A DNA stretch of 64,000 nt from Camarhynchus parvulus. Lineage: Eukaryota; Chordata; Aves; Passeriformes; Thraupidae. Below, piece by piece: positions 11,574-24,726 of the stretch. Position numbers and translations under genes: made by a program. The notes beneath the pieces were generated by a model. That model saw only the letters and a list, made by a program, of their open reading frames with translations. It had not been told where the DNA came from and did no database searches. Position 1 is the stretch's first letter. Every line of letters begins with the position of its first letter. The stretch lies in assembly GCF_901933205.1 (NCBI RefSeq), contig NC_044572.1:113534965-113598964 (forward strand). Direction: 5' to 3'.

Positions 11574-14500
11574 AAAGGGTAAATTGGGGCTGCCTGGGGT
11601 AGTTTGGGGATGTCCCAGCTTTTGGTCTTGGTCGGAAATTGGTAGGGTGATCCTTGGGAAAGCGCTGGTCTAGAAATATAGAGCCAAGCTTACTGAGAGA
11701 GAAGAGCAAAAATCAAAGGATTTTTTCTTTAATAACTCTCACAGAAAAAGTATTTTCCTGCAGGAAGACAAACTATTACTGTCTTCGCCTTCTCCTCTAA
11801 AACATCCCTTTGCATTTTCAGCCATTTGTATGGATTAGATTTATCATGTATAATAGATAAAAATATATAATCTAAAAATATTCAACATTTCAGTTCCTGC
11901 TTATTTCAAATGAGCACAAAACCAGCCCATCAATACCACCTGACTCTCAGACATGAGACAATACTGAAGCATGGATCTCTATCTAATTTACTGTACAATT
12001 GATATTATAGATTGACAAAATAATCTGTTGTAGAAGTACTTAGACCCTGCATTTTTGAAATTTAGTTGCTTGAGGGGGAAAGACACATCAGGTATATAAT
12101 CATATTTAATCACCACCACAGCAATGCAGATGACCAATGAAGGGAAGTAGAATTGTATTGAATTTTGAGCATGTGGAGAAAAAAAATCCATGGCTGTCAC
12201 AAACTAATGTTTCTTACAAACAGGTAATTATTCATAATGAGTAGCAAAATGATGTCTCTCTTTTTCTTTGGAAAGTTGCTTCAAGACATCAATGATGACA
12301 GGTAATAGACAAAATCATAAGCAAAGAGCACAACAGAATGCTCACCCTTCTCAGCAGGTGGGTGTTTGAGCTGTATTATAGCAGCACCTTCTGGGCTTTG
12401 CAATTTAGTAGAGACTCTTGACATCATTTTCAAAAAACATTTATTTTCTCTGTGAGTTGTCATTTCTGGAAAGAGTTACTTTAAAGTTTTAACTGTAAAT
12501 ATTAATGGTTCGCACAAGAATCTTGAAGGCTAAGGGCAACAATTGATCTACTATGGATAGAAAACTATAAACACTCAACCATATTGAGGTAGTTTATTAT
12601 CAAATGTTGTAAAGATGAGCGGAGTCTGGGACTCATAGCTCTGATAGTGGCTGTTAATAGGCATCTGCTTTTTCTTTTGTATTTTTTCTTATGAGAAATT
12701 TCCCAGCCTCTTAGCTTTGAGCTTGTGTGAGCTCACAAGCAATAAAAAATAAAGTATCAGTTATCATACCGCAATAGAAACAGGGTAGCCTGGAGGGAAT
12801 TTAAGAACATTTCAAATAAAGTTGCTGCATTATAACTCATTAAATAATTCACATGTCTATACTGTACTTCCATCTCAAGAAGGAACTGATCACCTTTGAA
12901 AGATTGCAGATGTTTACTGAAGCAGCAGAATTTGAAAGCTCCAAGACCTTATTGGACTGTCTTTTGTGGAAAATCATGGTGAATAGAGAGTGAGACAGAA
13001 CTAGTGGTGGTAAAGTACGTGTAAACCCTTGAAGACAGTCTTCTCAATATTAAAAAAAAAACCTGAAAACTTAAAAGAATTTTAAATATTTATTGAAATG
13101 TCTAAATATTTATTTAATCTAATAAATTAATTCTGCGTTCAGTACTTGTGTTGCTAATGTTTTCAATAAATAATTGTATCAATGTTTTGCAATGAGCCTG
13201 GAAGAACATTTTTGCATATGAAAAGTATTTTTAAAAATTTTTATTGTTGGAAAACATAACAGTACTGATTTAGTTACACACATTATTTTTTAACAGAAGA
13301 ACAATTTCACAGTAAAGCATTCACAGTAAAAATACAACATTCTGTATAAGTAAAAGTAAATAGAAATAGCTGAAGCTGAAATATGTGATATTGTTTAGTA
13401 AAGATGAATTCTGAAGTTAAAATCTGTTGAATTGCACAGAAAAGAAAAACCAAAAAATAAGAAATGAGAATGAGGAACAACATAGTTTAATTGTTTCTGG
13501 TTTCTTCTGGTTTTTAGCTAACATCTTAGCATTCACAAAGATAAATTATAAATTTTGAAAAAACAGATGAAGCTTTTCTTTTCCTTCATCCCATCCCCTG
13601 TGCTATGATAAAACAGCAGACTCCACTGAAAAATTAATGCAGGATACTAAGGATTAGACAGCAAACCATTGCTTAGAGTTTGGAGGTTTTAAAAGGCCAA
13701 TAGAAGGAAAAATGCTGAAAGCAGGAACCCAAGGACCCATTTGCAGTATGCACCCAACTTCTTACTACCAATTTTGCAATGAATATAGATATTTTCTTTT
13801 TAGCATGAGCTAGGTGCAGATCCATTTCCTAAAGGATTAGATTTGGAAATTTATCCTTTTTGGAGTATGAGCATGGCTGTTTGATAATACCACTCCAAAC
13901 AGCTGCTTTTGCAGTTTATTTTCTTCATCCAGCTGTCAGGTAGCTGAAAAGTAGTGTTGTTTTGATGATGCAGAGCAAATCTCTCTGCTGTCTTGCTGGA
14001 ATTTTATTCCAGGAGTATTTAAAGATCTTTCCCATGGGCTCCAAAAGACGTTATTTAATTGCTGTCACTAGAATTACTTGTGCTGTATGTTCCTGGGTCA
14101 TGACAACGTGAGGGGATTAAAGGAAGTGGCACTACTAAACAGACTTTGCAGCATCCTTTGGCAAATACCTTGAGAAATTTGCTCAGCAGTGAGAAATAAA
14201 ATACTGGCACATGGTTGGCAAGGTCATGGCAAAGAGCAGGATCACTTCATGTGAGACAGGTACACAGACTTCCCATCAATATCCCAGGAGATGTTACTAT
14301 CCACAGGCAAACAAAACCCACTTGACTTCCCTGAGCTTCCCAAGAAGGAAAAGTGTGCATACTAAGTAGAAATGTAGAAGGAGTCAGTTTTTGTGCAGAT
14401 AATCTGCTACTTCTGGTATAGGAATTAACTGGATTCAGAGCCTGACCTGCTTGTGTTGTTAGTAGATATTGATTTCTTGATGTCCCAAAGCTATTCCAAG

Positions 14501-14939
14501 GAAAACTGTAGCTAGACAAGCTGTAGTCTGCAGCTGAGACTTTCTAGGGTAAATGGAGACTTCTTGCATTATGAACTGCCTCATGGGTATGTTAAACCTC
14601 AGGTTTCCAGCAAACACAGGCACATTTGCTTGTGTCACATTGACTGGCAATGGCCAGAAGCCAAGCAATTCACTGACTTACAGAGCTGTTTCTATGTAAA
14701 AGTTCTTGGCATCAGGATCAACAACTTATCCTAAAGGACTATGCCTCAAGGCTGCACATGAACATGGATTCTTTGATGCCTGTAAAGGGTTGAATTAAAT
14801 GGTGTGGCCAAAGGGTTTCACTTCTCAGCCTGTACACCTATTTGCATTAGGCATCTGGAAACTGGCTCAGCTGGGAACATGCTGAATTTTCTTTAAAGTT
14901 GTCCCATAACCTGAAATTACTGAAGAGAATAAAGAAAGC
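11574..14939. other. Unique AT-rich noncoding stretch
   Basis: Nothing recognisable as a gene or repeat family is seen. The 13.0-13.6 kb part is especially A/T-rich, with repeated ATTTATT-like words. The 14.2-14.7 kb part carries two overlapping minus frames of 90 and 69 codons without known relatives. Confidence 0.6.
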
Positions 14940-15639
14940 AAGCTGTGAGATGCTGGAAAGCTGTGCCATGGAAAGGGCCCTGAATGTCCTGGTTGATGGG
15001 AAGTTAAACGTGAGTCAGCAGTGCCCTGGCAGCCAGGAGGGCCAGCAGAGTCCTGGGGGCCATCAAGCACAGCATCACAGCCAGGCAAGGAGAGGACTGT
15101 CCTGCTCTGCTCTGCGCTGGGGCAGCCTCACCTTGAGTGCTGTGAGCAGTGTTGGGCACCACAATATAAGAAAGACATTAATCTTTTAAAGAGTTTCCAG
15201 AGGAGGCCAATGAAGATAGTGAAGGGTCTTGAGGGGAAGCTGTGTGAGGAGTGGCTGAGGCCACTTGGTCTGTTCAGCCTGGAGAAGAGGAGACTGAAGG
15301 GAGAGCTCATCACAGTCTACAACTTCCTCCTGGGGGGAAGGGGAAGGGCAGGCACTGATCTCTTCTCTGTGGTGGCCAGTGACAAGACCCAAGGGGATGG
15401 CCTGAACTTGTGTCAGGGGAGGTTTAGGCTGGATATTAAGAAAAGGTTCTTCACCCAGAGAGGGGTTGGGCACTGGAACAGGCTCCCCAGGGAAGTGATC
15501 ACAAACCCAAGCCTGGCAAAATTCAAGAAACCTTTCACATGGTGTGACTCTTGGGGATGGTCCTGTGCAGGGCCAGGAGTTCAGCTTGAGGATCCTTGTG
15601 ACTACTTTCCCATTGAGAATATTCTGTGATTATGTGATT
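14940..15639 (+). mobile_element. CR1 LINE, 5'-truncated 3' portion
   Basis: This is the 3' end of a chicken-repeat-1 (CR1) non-LTR retrotransposon in sense orientation. The translated plus strand carries the C-terminal end of the CR1 reverse-transcriptase polyprotein. Successive blocks match the family: LGLFSLEKRRLKGELI, then FRLDIKKRFFTQR, then GHWNRLPREV. After these comes the CR1 3' untranslated tail, with CTTGTG and a terminal ATTCTGTGAT-type microsatellite at about 15620-15639. A frame of 202 codons (15021-15629) remains open through most of the copy and runs past the usual coding end into the tail. The upstream endonuclease and the catalytic polymerase domain are absent, as expected for 5' truncation during reverse transcription. 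The copy cannot move on its own and is a fossil, not a host gene. Confidence 0.93.
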
Positions 15640-18600
15640 TTCTCTCATTTCCTAAGGAATACAAGCAAGAAGCTGCTGGGACTTTCAAAGATTGCATTTG
15701 CAACTGAAACCTAAACACCAGATTTTCTGGCTAGAGGTGGAAGATGAGGAAAACAATAACCATTGGGTATCTGGAACAGTCTACTGAAACAGGCTTATAC
15801 AACATGTATTATATGGTTTGTGAAGCCGGAGCAGCTGGAGTTTTCATTTGGAAAAGCAACTCAATAAAATGAGCAGCTGTGAAAAGCACACGGAATGGGA
15901 ATTAAAATGAATATAAAATAAATCTATGCTCAAACCTTATTTTCTCATTTGAATGTGGCACTGAATTCAAAGAGGAGTCATTGCAAACTGCTTAGGCTAG
16001 AAAAGGAGACACAGAAAAGAAAAAGTCTGTGATGAACATTCACATTTTTTTTTGCATTTGTGAAAATAACCTAAGAAAAAGAATTGCAGAGCAGTATTGT
16101 ATTCGAATGCAATGTGCAATATTCACTCAGGAAGTTCTAGGAAAGCACTTTAGATGAACTACATTATGTAAGCCTCCTACCTAACACTTTCCAGATACAA
16201 TTCCCTAAGTCAGTGGATAGATCATAATGCTCTAGGTATTAAAAAGTCATTAAAAGTTACCAAAGTCTGTACTGGCTCATTACTTTCTCAAATTGGTGGC
16301 TTCCCATGATTAGGAATTTTTGCTGAAATTCATGATTTTGCTGCTATGACATGAATTTCTTACACTCATTGAAGCTGGTCTTTGAGGGTAAGTTAATTCA
16401 TAGGAAGTATTAATTATGAATATGTCAGATTAATTGTGAACTTCAATGAACTTTAAAAGATAAGTGAATTGAGACAGAAGGGTTTTCATCAGGGAACCTA
16501 GAATAAATTGGTGAAGTAACCTAAAAACTGGAAATTTGCCTTCTGAAAATGGGCCCATAGATGAGAAAATGGGTTTTGAGATGTGATCTCAGGAAATGAA
16601 GAAGGTTAAGTGGTGAATGGAATCTCTTCCCTGTCAGAATAAGAAATATTTGACAAGTTCCCCAGTATGACTGCACCTGTGCGCAGTCATAGCCAGAAGA
16701 ATGCTCTTATCCTCAGAAATGAGAACTTCTTTGTCCATCAAGTGCTTCCTCTTGTAGCAGCTTAAATAACATCTGTAAGCCATATAATGATGACTGGACC
16801 ATGGAGCAGCTGTCACTGGGAAATTGCAGACAGCATAGCTCTTTGCTCTTTAAATGCTAAGTAGACTAAGACCTATTTTACTGACATGTGGCATAGCCTT
16901 TTACTTGTGGAAATATCACTAGTTTGGGGAGGTTGACACTCGTGAAAAAAAGTTTTCTTCTGAAGATACCAGGATAAATTTAGATGAGTCAGTGCATGGA
17001 AATATAAGCGATTCAGATAACAATATGCCACATCATTGACATATCCTTTACTGTTTGTTTTGACTTATTTCATCTCAAATGGCTGTCAGCAACAGAAGGG
17101 GAATAAAGAATAGAGTTTGTTGGTCTTCACAGATTTCATAACCAACTACCTAAAGTGAAGAAGGCCCTACCTGCTCATAGATTTCCCTTCGAAATTTCTC
17201 ATTATGGGAAGGAGGAGAAATCAGACAGCACAATGTCTCTTTTGGTTGCATTGAAGGTTTTAGAAACTCTTTGTGCTGTAAACAGGCCTTGAAATCTTCT
17301 ACTATACTTTTAATCTGCTTTTCCCCAGCTTTCATTAGCCCAGCTTCTCAGTTTCTACTACCACATTTTTCTATTTTGTATAGCCAGATTAAGATCTGAT
17401 GGCTGAGAATAAATACATCAAAGGTGTTTGTGCCTCTTGCTCTCTTTGAATGACAGCTGACAGTTCTAACCTTCCAAGCAGCTGTGAAAGTCTTTATCTG
17501 CATGGTCAATGGCAGGATAATGTCTTCCTTCTTGTGGTCCCTTCAAAAAGCTTCCCACAAAGCCATCACCATTTCCTGATTGAATTTTCTACATTCCCAG
17601 AACACTTGACCTGGCAAATTAAACATATAAAAGTCCTTCTAGTGGGATGACCAGTGCCCTTCTTCTACAAGCTGTTCCTGCTGACACCATCTCCAAAGGA
17701 CCTTTTATTTTATTTATTTAGTTATTTTGTTTTGGTCTGTCTTGTTTTAAATGTCTTCAAGACTGAGTGCCTGGGAAGTCCCCAGACACTTCATGCAATA
17801 TAGATATCCCATGTGGGATACCCCAAGGGTTGCTCAGCTAAATCAGGGGCACTTTTAAATCTTCTCTGTGACTTCTCTAACAGTACATAGAGGTCTAAAA
17901 GAGAGAACTCTATGGACAAGGAAAATTTGCTCCTGGTGTAACAGTGTCCTTCCTGGTAAAAATACAGGAGTTCACATACTTCTTCATATTCACTGGGAAA
18001 TTGAGAGGTTCAGTTAATTAAGACACATTTGGTAGTGTAAAATTTTATTAGCTTTCACAATATTTACACAGGGGTCAGTATTGTAATCCCAAAACCTATT
18101 TCTATACTTCTTTGGACAGAGTGGTACAATCCCCAGTGTAGCTTTAAGTCTTGCTTTGGTTCCAAACAAGAGCTTGAGCCTAAACAGCTTTGTAACATCA
18201 GAAGTTTCAATTCTACCCTGGTTTCAACCTGGCCAAATAAGTTGATTTGATAATCCCCGATTTTTCAGAAAGAACATATGATTAGAAATGATTAGATGCT
18301 GTCTGCTTTTTAATCAGAACTCATTATAATGGGATTCACAGAAATTGTTGAAAAGCTCTTTTGCAGAATTTGATAGTACTTGGTTGTATTTTAATTATTA
18401 TATAATTATGTAGAGAATGGCTAAGAGATCTTTCCACATTAAGAGGAGTTGCACAGTATAGTGCACTTCTCATGCAATGACAATAATTAGGAAGAACAGA
18501 ATGTTGTACTGCTATAAAGCTTTTCCCTTTCATCTATTAAGGACAGCAAAATTCATGTTCTCTTTGATGCAGCTGAAACCTATTTCTTCATTTTGTACTT

Positions 18601-20392
18601 TTCACCTGGTGCAGTACTGTCTTTAGCAAAAAGCCTTTGAGCTGGGTCCTGCGAGAGTGAACTGTCATTGCAGTACATGAGGAGAAATCTGGACAAATCC
18701 TATCAAAAATAATTGTGTGCTTAATGTATTTATTTCCCTATGCATTGCTTGTAAAAAGTTATTCTTCACACACAAAAGAAGCCTTATGTTAGAACATAAT
18801 TATCTGTGTGTTTTTAATACCTTTTCTTCATTACAAACAAAAACCTGCACTTTTCCTTTTATTCTGAAAATTGTCTTTGACAATTCCTCATCTTTTGCAG
18901 AAATCAATCTAACCTTTTTTCCTTTGATGATTCACTGACATAATAGCAAAGATTCATGAATAATCATTGTAAGACCCTTAAAGTATAATTGTGGTAAGCA
19001 GTTTAACTTCAAAGGCAAAACACCTTAGTAAGACAAAGTAAGTTACATACTGCAGCACACTGATGATTTTTCTTGAGAATTACTTGTTCACTTAACTCAG
19101 AAATAACCATTCCAGTAATTCAACTATATATGAAATTCAGTTGAGTGACCTTCTATAATGCATCGAAAAATATTCTTTTTTGAATCATTCTTTCCAGTCC
19201 AAATTTCTCGTGGAAATTCTAACAACCTATATAAAGACAAAAACATGTTACTCCCTCTTAATCATTTAAAAGTATTGACATAGTTTCTATTGGATTCAGA
19301 AGTGTTGAGGAAAATCAAAACAATGAATTAACTGAACAGCAGATACCAGAATTTTCTTTTCTAAAAGAGCAGCTTTTGGTATGTGCACTGATGGTGTTGA
19401 ATAACTACTTCTTAATTTTCATTTATATAGCTAGATCAGTTCATTAGCTAGTCATTTCAAACTTTAAAAATATAATTACAGTTTTGAAAGCAAGTCTTTC
19501 TGTCTAGACACAAAAATTGAGTGTAATTTTCCCCTTTGAACATTACCAAACAGGGAGGTGGGAGCAAGGATATCCATCCACATGGCCACAGCGGGAGAAG
19601 AGCAGTGTAACGTAAAGGAAGCCTCCTGTGCCACCCCACTGTGTACAGAGTAATGGAAAATTTTGGAACGTGCTAAGGACCTATGGAGAGGAATAATCAA
19701 TCATTTTAAAGCACCATAGCTCCTGTTTAAGGAGGAATTAAAATCCAAGAGCATAAAAGCAGCAACAGGAGGAAAGGGAGGCTGTGAAGGTGAACATATC
19801 TGTCCCCTCCTGAATCTGCTGGCCTGCTTTGTTAGTAGGTGTGGGCAGGCATGGGACAACCTGGGCAGTCAAACAACTTTCCAGATACATGCAATGGACT
19901 CAATTGTATGCTGTTGTGAAGTTGGCCTGTATAACGGATTTTTAATGCCCTTCCAGATTTTTTTGGATCATCACAGTTACTCACCTGGTTCTCTTCTGCC
20001 CTGTGGCTTTTGCTGGCTCTCTGATTCTGCATCAGCAGGTTGGCAGAGATAATCTGTATCTTTTGCTAATTTCCTCTCTTCCTCTTTCAAGCCAAAGCTC
20101 ATGAGCTCTGATCTTGCTTTCTGGAGGTCACTGTGAGTTATGAAGAGGTCTAATCTCTTTGCCTGGCCCAGTTGCTGACATTCCCACCAAATGCTTCAAG
20201 CAGCCCAAGACCCTCAAAACATTTTACCCTGGTTGGCTATAGAAGTGCTCTGGAAACTGAGGGTTTTGAAGACAGTATCTTATAACAAAGAAATTTTCAG
20301 AAGTTATAGAAAGCTAAAAATAATTTTTGTGGAATATTAGGAATTACAGGTATTTTCCATGCTGGAAGCTTGCTTAGTTTTTTGGGCAGGGT
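15640..20392. other. Unique AT-rich noncoding stretch
   Basis: I see no gene, CR1 or LTR here. Frames are at most about 74 codons. A TTTA/TTTG-rich run lies near 17704-17735. The 19.5-20.2 kb part is somewhat GC-richer but has no known homology that I can identify. Confidence 0.6.
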
Positions 20393-20456
20393 TCATAGAA
20401 TCTTGGAATAGCCTGAGTTTGAAGGAACCCACAAGGACCATCAAATCCAAGTCCTG
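20393..20456 (-). mobile_element. CR1 LINE scrap, extreme 3' end
   Basis: The plus strand begins TCATAGAATCTTGGAATAG and continues with GAAGGAACCC..AAGGACCATC..AATCCAAG. This is the familiar reverse complement of a CR1 3' terminus, so the copy lies on the minus strand. Only about 64 bp is recognisable. It is either a very short truncated insertion or the surviving end of an old one. Confidence 0.75.
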
Positions 20457-22912
20457 AGTTAATTTTGTAATCTTTGATGTCACTGTAACACATGTGCTTA
20501 ATGTGTGTTACCTTTTATTTGTACACATATGCTTGTCGCAAATAAAACTTAACAGTAAACAAGACAAGAATAAAGAAGAGAAAAATTCTTCAGCTTTTTT
20601 ATCCAAGAATGGAAGCATATTTTATCAATCAGTTGTTTAGCAATAGATCACATCAAATCCATTAAAATTTTATTTTCTTAATGGCTGTGATTTAAAAAAA
20701 ATTATGAGAGCAATTACCTGCAATATTTTCATTCAAGTGTTACAATAGATGTAGAAGCTCTCACCTATAAAAGTTATATTTTTCTCTCCAAATCCACCCT
20801 CCAACAAAGATATAATTGCAGCATATTTAATCAAACCAGAGATTTGTGACAGAACTAATGAATTTGTGCAGTCTTTAATTAGTTCCTGCAATATGTGACA
20901 GTCCTCTCACAGCTACAATCAACCTTTCAGGTTAGAATGCAGTCATGTAAGACATTGATGTATTAATTCAGACCCATGTAATTAGATAGAATGAGATCCA
21001 CACATGTATGCTAGGCAGGAAACTTTAAAAATTCATAAAGCTTCCTGTATCAAAGAAAAATTATTTCAAAAGTCTGTTGACTTCCTGGTTTTCAGCAATG
21101 AAGATCAGATTGTAAAAGCAATGGGAGAGAAAAATCCAATGTCAGAAGTTTATTAAAGACAATCAGTAATGAAAGTCCTTTGATCAAATACAACACAGTG
21201 GCCAGATTCCGGTATAGAGCTCTAAGGAGATAAAGATACTTCATTGTATCTATTGCTCCTAAATCATTTAAAGAGGATGACAGACATTGCAGAAAAGGAC
21301 TCAGGAGAAGCAGTGTTTCTGGATTTTCATGAAAGAAAAGTTTCCACATGGGGTGAATTCATTCAAGTGATTTTTCCAGATGGACTGTGGAATATACTAA
21401 TTTAAAGAAATTAGTATTTATTTTTTGCTTTGAAATCATGCCACATAGTTTGCACCTTCTCCAAAGCTCCTGCATTTTGTTTTGTCACATACAGTCAGGA
21501 TTTTACTGAACACATATACAGGAGAGAGCCTAACTACTAAAAGACTGAATATTCAATTTTTTATGAATTCAGGTCTTGTACACTTTATTTCTTTTTAATC
21601 AGACTAGCAATTTCTGATTATTACAGTGGGCAAATACTTAGGACAACTAAGAAAGCACATTTAGGGCCTATAAACATGAAGGCAAACAATTCCTTAGGTA
21701 CTTGCAGGAAGGTCTATGCTCACAGATGTTTCTTTTCCTAAGCAGATATGGAATATTTAGTGCATTTGGATGAACTCACTCCCCAAACTCAATGGCACTA
21801 ATTATCCAATCTGATATGTTTTTATGACCTACAGCTTTGATTGTGGCTGGGAAAATATGACTCCTATTGACAGATGTGAACCACTGCTAACATTATATAA
21901 TGCAAGTGCAATTATGTGTACACCTGCAAACATTGTCTAACTCTGCAGTCGGGCCCCAGACCAAGGTGAAAATGCTGGAAATACAGAACAATGTCTGTGG
22001 ATTTAAATAGATATATTTTTTTTAGTTAGTGACTTTTATGTCTGGCACCAGCTGTCAGAATTTCTAGAACCTTTAATACTGTGTTAATATCAAATGGTCC
22101 TGTTCCTTCTTCTTTCCTTATTCTTAATCTTTTCCTCTGAGAGCTGCCACCCTTCTCAGTGGTGCTGTCAAGGGGAAGATGAGTTAAGCATCCCTGTGCA
22201 GTGACTTCATGCTCTCAGGTAGTCTGTGTGCTACACAACTCAGATTTACCCACTCTGAGCATAATAGCAGCATCCATCGTAAGTCTCTGCTTTTCACCTG
22301 AAAAATATTAAATAAGGCCACACTTGATTAGTGCCTATAACTTTAATCACAGATGCTGTAACATCAAAAAGACTAACAGTTGTGTAAAGATAACCAAATG
22401 CACCCTGAAGGCTGTAATCTTGCTTATTAAATGGATACCATCTTTCTTCTTTTGCCTTTCAGTAATTACTTGAGCTGTGGCAATAGCTTCATATGAACAA
22501 GCACTTGCAGCTTGTACTTTGTGGAATTACTTGCACATTGAGTGCATTTTTTTTTGGTGGTATTAATAGACTTGTCTCCCACATACATTTCTGAGAGGAG
22601 CAGAAGAAACAAACATGCAGAAGAAGGCTTTTCAGGTGATGCTAGAGTGGGAATGGGAGCTATATTGAAAAGGAAGGAAAAACACCCTGGAAGGTGGTGA
22701 GATATTGAGTTATTTGTACCAAGGCATATTAAACACTCACATTACTTTTAAAGTCTTTTTTCTTTGTCTTTTTTTTCTTTTCTTTTTTTTTCTTGTTTAT
22801 ATTTTTGGTGGTGGGGGGCTGGCACAGAGGAAGTCCAACATCTTATATGTCTTTTAACGTTATACTTTGACTTTTTAATTTTCTTTCTCATGAGGCAGTG
22901 TAAAGCTTATAA
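20457..22912. other. Unique AT-rich noncoding stretch, possibly with conserved segments
   Basis: There are no repeats or exons that I can support. An 85-codon minus frame at 21092-21349 is unremarkable. Segments near 20830-20950 and 22300-22500 have the low-repeat, homeodomain-site-rich look of conserved noncoding elements, but this cannot be judged without alignment. A T-rich run with short C interruptions occupies about 22755-22800. Confidence 0.5.
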
Positions 22913-23679
22913 CTCATAGAGTTATGAAATGTTTAGCTTGGAAAAGACCTGTTAGATTATCAAGTCCAGGCATTAACCTAACACTACCAAGTCCTCCTCT
23001 AAACCATGTCACTGGGTGCCACATCTACATGTCTTTTAAGTACCTCCAGGAATGGTAGCTACAGCATTTTCCCTGGGCAGCCTGTTTTAATGCTTGACAA
23101 CCTTATTGTGGAAAAAATGTTTCCTAATCATCAAACTAAATGAGTAGCCCTGGTGCAACTCATGGCCATTCCCTCTTGTCCCATTGCTTTTTACCTGGGA
23201 GAAGAGACCAACCCTTACCACGCCTCATAAGGCCACACTCCAGACCTTTCACCAGCTCCGCTGCCCTTTTCTGGACATGTTCTAGCACCTCAATGTCTTC
23301 CTCGCAGTGAAGGGCCCAGAGCTGGACACAGGTTTTGAGGTGTGGCTTCAGCAGTGCTGAAAAGCCCCCTGAGTCCAGGGGGCAATCCCTGCCCTGCTGG
23401 ACACAGTATTTCTGCCACAAGCCAGGCTGCCATTGGGCACCTGGGCACACTCAGCTGGCTGTCAACCAGCATTCCCAGGTCCTTTCCTCTGGAGAGCTTT
23501 CCTGCCATGCCTCTTCAAGCATGTAGTTCTGGGGTTGTTGTGATCCATGTACAGGACCCAGCACTTCACCTTTTTGAGCCTCATCCAATTGTCCTCAGCC
23601 CATTGATCCAGCCTGTACAGATCCCTCTGCAGAGCCTTCCTACACTCCAGCAGATTGACACGCACTCCTGCCCAGCTTT
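22913..23679 (-). mobile_element. CR1 LINE, 5'-truncated, internally deleted and frameshifted
   Basis: This is a CR1 copy in minus orientation. Its 3' end lies at the left (CTCATAGAGTTATGAAATG) and the remains of the reverse-transcriptase C-terminal part lie to the right. Minus-strand translation recovers family blocks in order: ALQRDLYRLDQWAEDNW, then [13 protein letters not shown], then [20 protein letters not shown]. They sit in different frames, so at least one frameshift separates them. The stretch that normally follows (the LGLFSLEKRRLRGDLI block) is missing: KGLE is followed within about 15 residues by the tail region near LLPGKK. This indicates an internal deletion of roughly 100 bp. 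The nucleotide tail differs from that of the copies at 14940 and 46442, so it belongs to another CR1 subfamily. It is non-functional. Confidence 0.92.
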
Positions 23680-24688
23680 ATAGTCCAATTACAAGCGATG
23701 AGCATTACAATTGGAGAGCATTATAGGAGCTATTTGAAAAGCATATTTCAGTGGGGAAAAGTATCTCCCTCAGAATAAAAGCTCTTTCTAATGGAAGTAT
23801 TAAGGGTAGTGAGCACAGACTGTTGTTTGGTCAGAACTCCAATTTTCACTGTATCTATCATCCCCAGATGTATTACCTTGTCCTTGAAAAACATGTGCAC
23901 TTGTCCTGATATGACCTTTTTAGAAGTCCAAAACAGAAAATTGAGGAAGAGCTGAAGATCAGTCGAGCGCCTTGTCGAAGAACTTTTAGGACATGCTCCT
24001 CTTTCCTTTAGTATATGCACTGCCACTGCAGCCCACAACCAGGAATGTCTGCTTGGCAGCACTGGGTTCCCTTGAGGGACCTAAGCTTTCAGATTTGGAT
24101 GTGTTTTCGTTGTGTTAATTTGGTGCAAGTCGACAGAAGGGCAAACCTGGAAAATGGGTGGTACAGTCAGAGGTAAGTGGGTGGCAGGGACTGGAGAGAG
24201 AGTTATGAGCCTCATTAATGTTGCACTGTGCAGCCTTTGGAAGGAAAACCAGCAAGGATCAGAAATGGAGTTTGGCCGGAGGCCTTTTCTGACAGCTGTT
24301 ACGAATCCTTGTCTAGGATTGAATAAGCATGAAGGACTGTGTTGTGTCTTTCAACACTGTATACCTGCAACTGCTAATTAACCCAATTTCCAGAGTTTCA
24401 CAACCATGACTGGTGAAGATAGTTACCTACATTATCATTACCACTTCTTTCTCCAAGTGATACTCAGAAAAAGGAAAGAGGTTTTAGATGGAAACTTGCT
24501 TGAGATCCATGAGTGCACTGGGATTAATGCAGATATTTCTGGTACATGCTCATGAGAATTGATCCTTGAATGAGCGTTGGTGATGTTTTTTTTGCTGTGT
24601 GCTGTTAAGGGATGACTGTGGAGTGAAAGATCCCCACAAAGTTATTGCATGCCACCAAGAAAACCTACAGGGAAGACTGAAAAATGCC
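23680..24688. other. Unique noncoding stretch between CR1 and poly(A) run
   Basis: No gene is recognised. There is a 104-codon minus frame at 23748-24062 and an 89-codon plus frame at 24112-24381, neither resembling a known protein. Nothing upstream of the following A-run looks like a retrocopied transcript. Confidence 0.55.
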
Positions 24689-24719
<31 letters not shown>

Positions 24720-24726
24720 AAAAAAT
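24689..24726. repeat. Poly(A) run
   Basis: An uninterrupted run of 29 A is followed by G and seven more A. It could be a simple homopolymer or the tail of a retrotransposed sequence inserted on the plus strand. However, no AATAAA signal or recognisable body precedes it, and no clear target duplication flanks it. Confidence 0.9.

Noticed and set aside
23160..23683. Several 60-113 codon frames on both strands
   Set aside because: All fall inside the decayed minus-strand CR1. The plus frames are its shadows and the minus frames its broken pieces.
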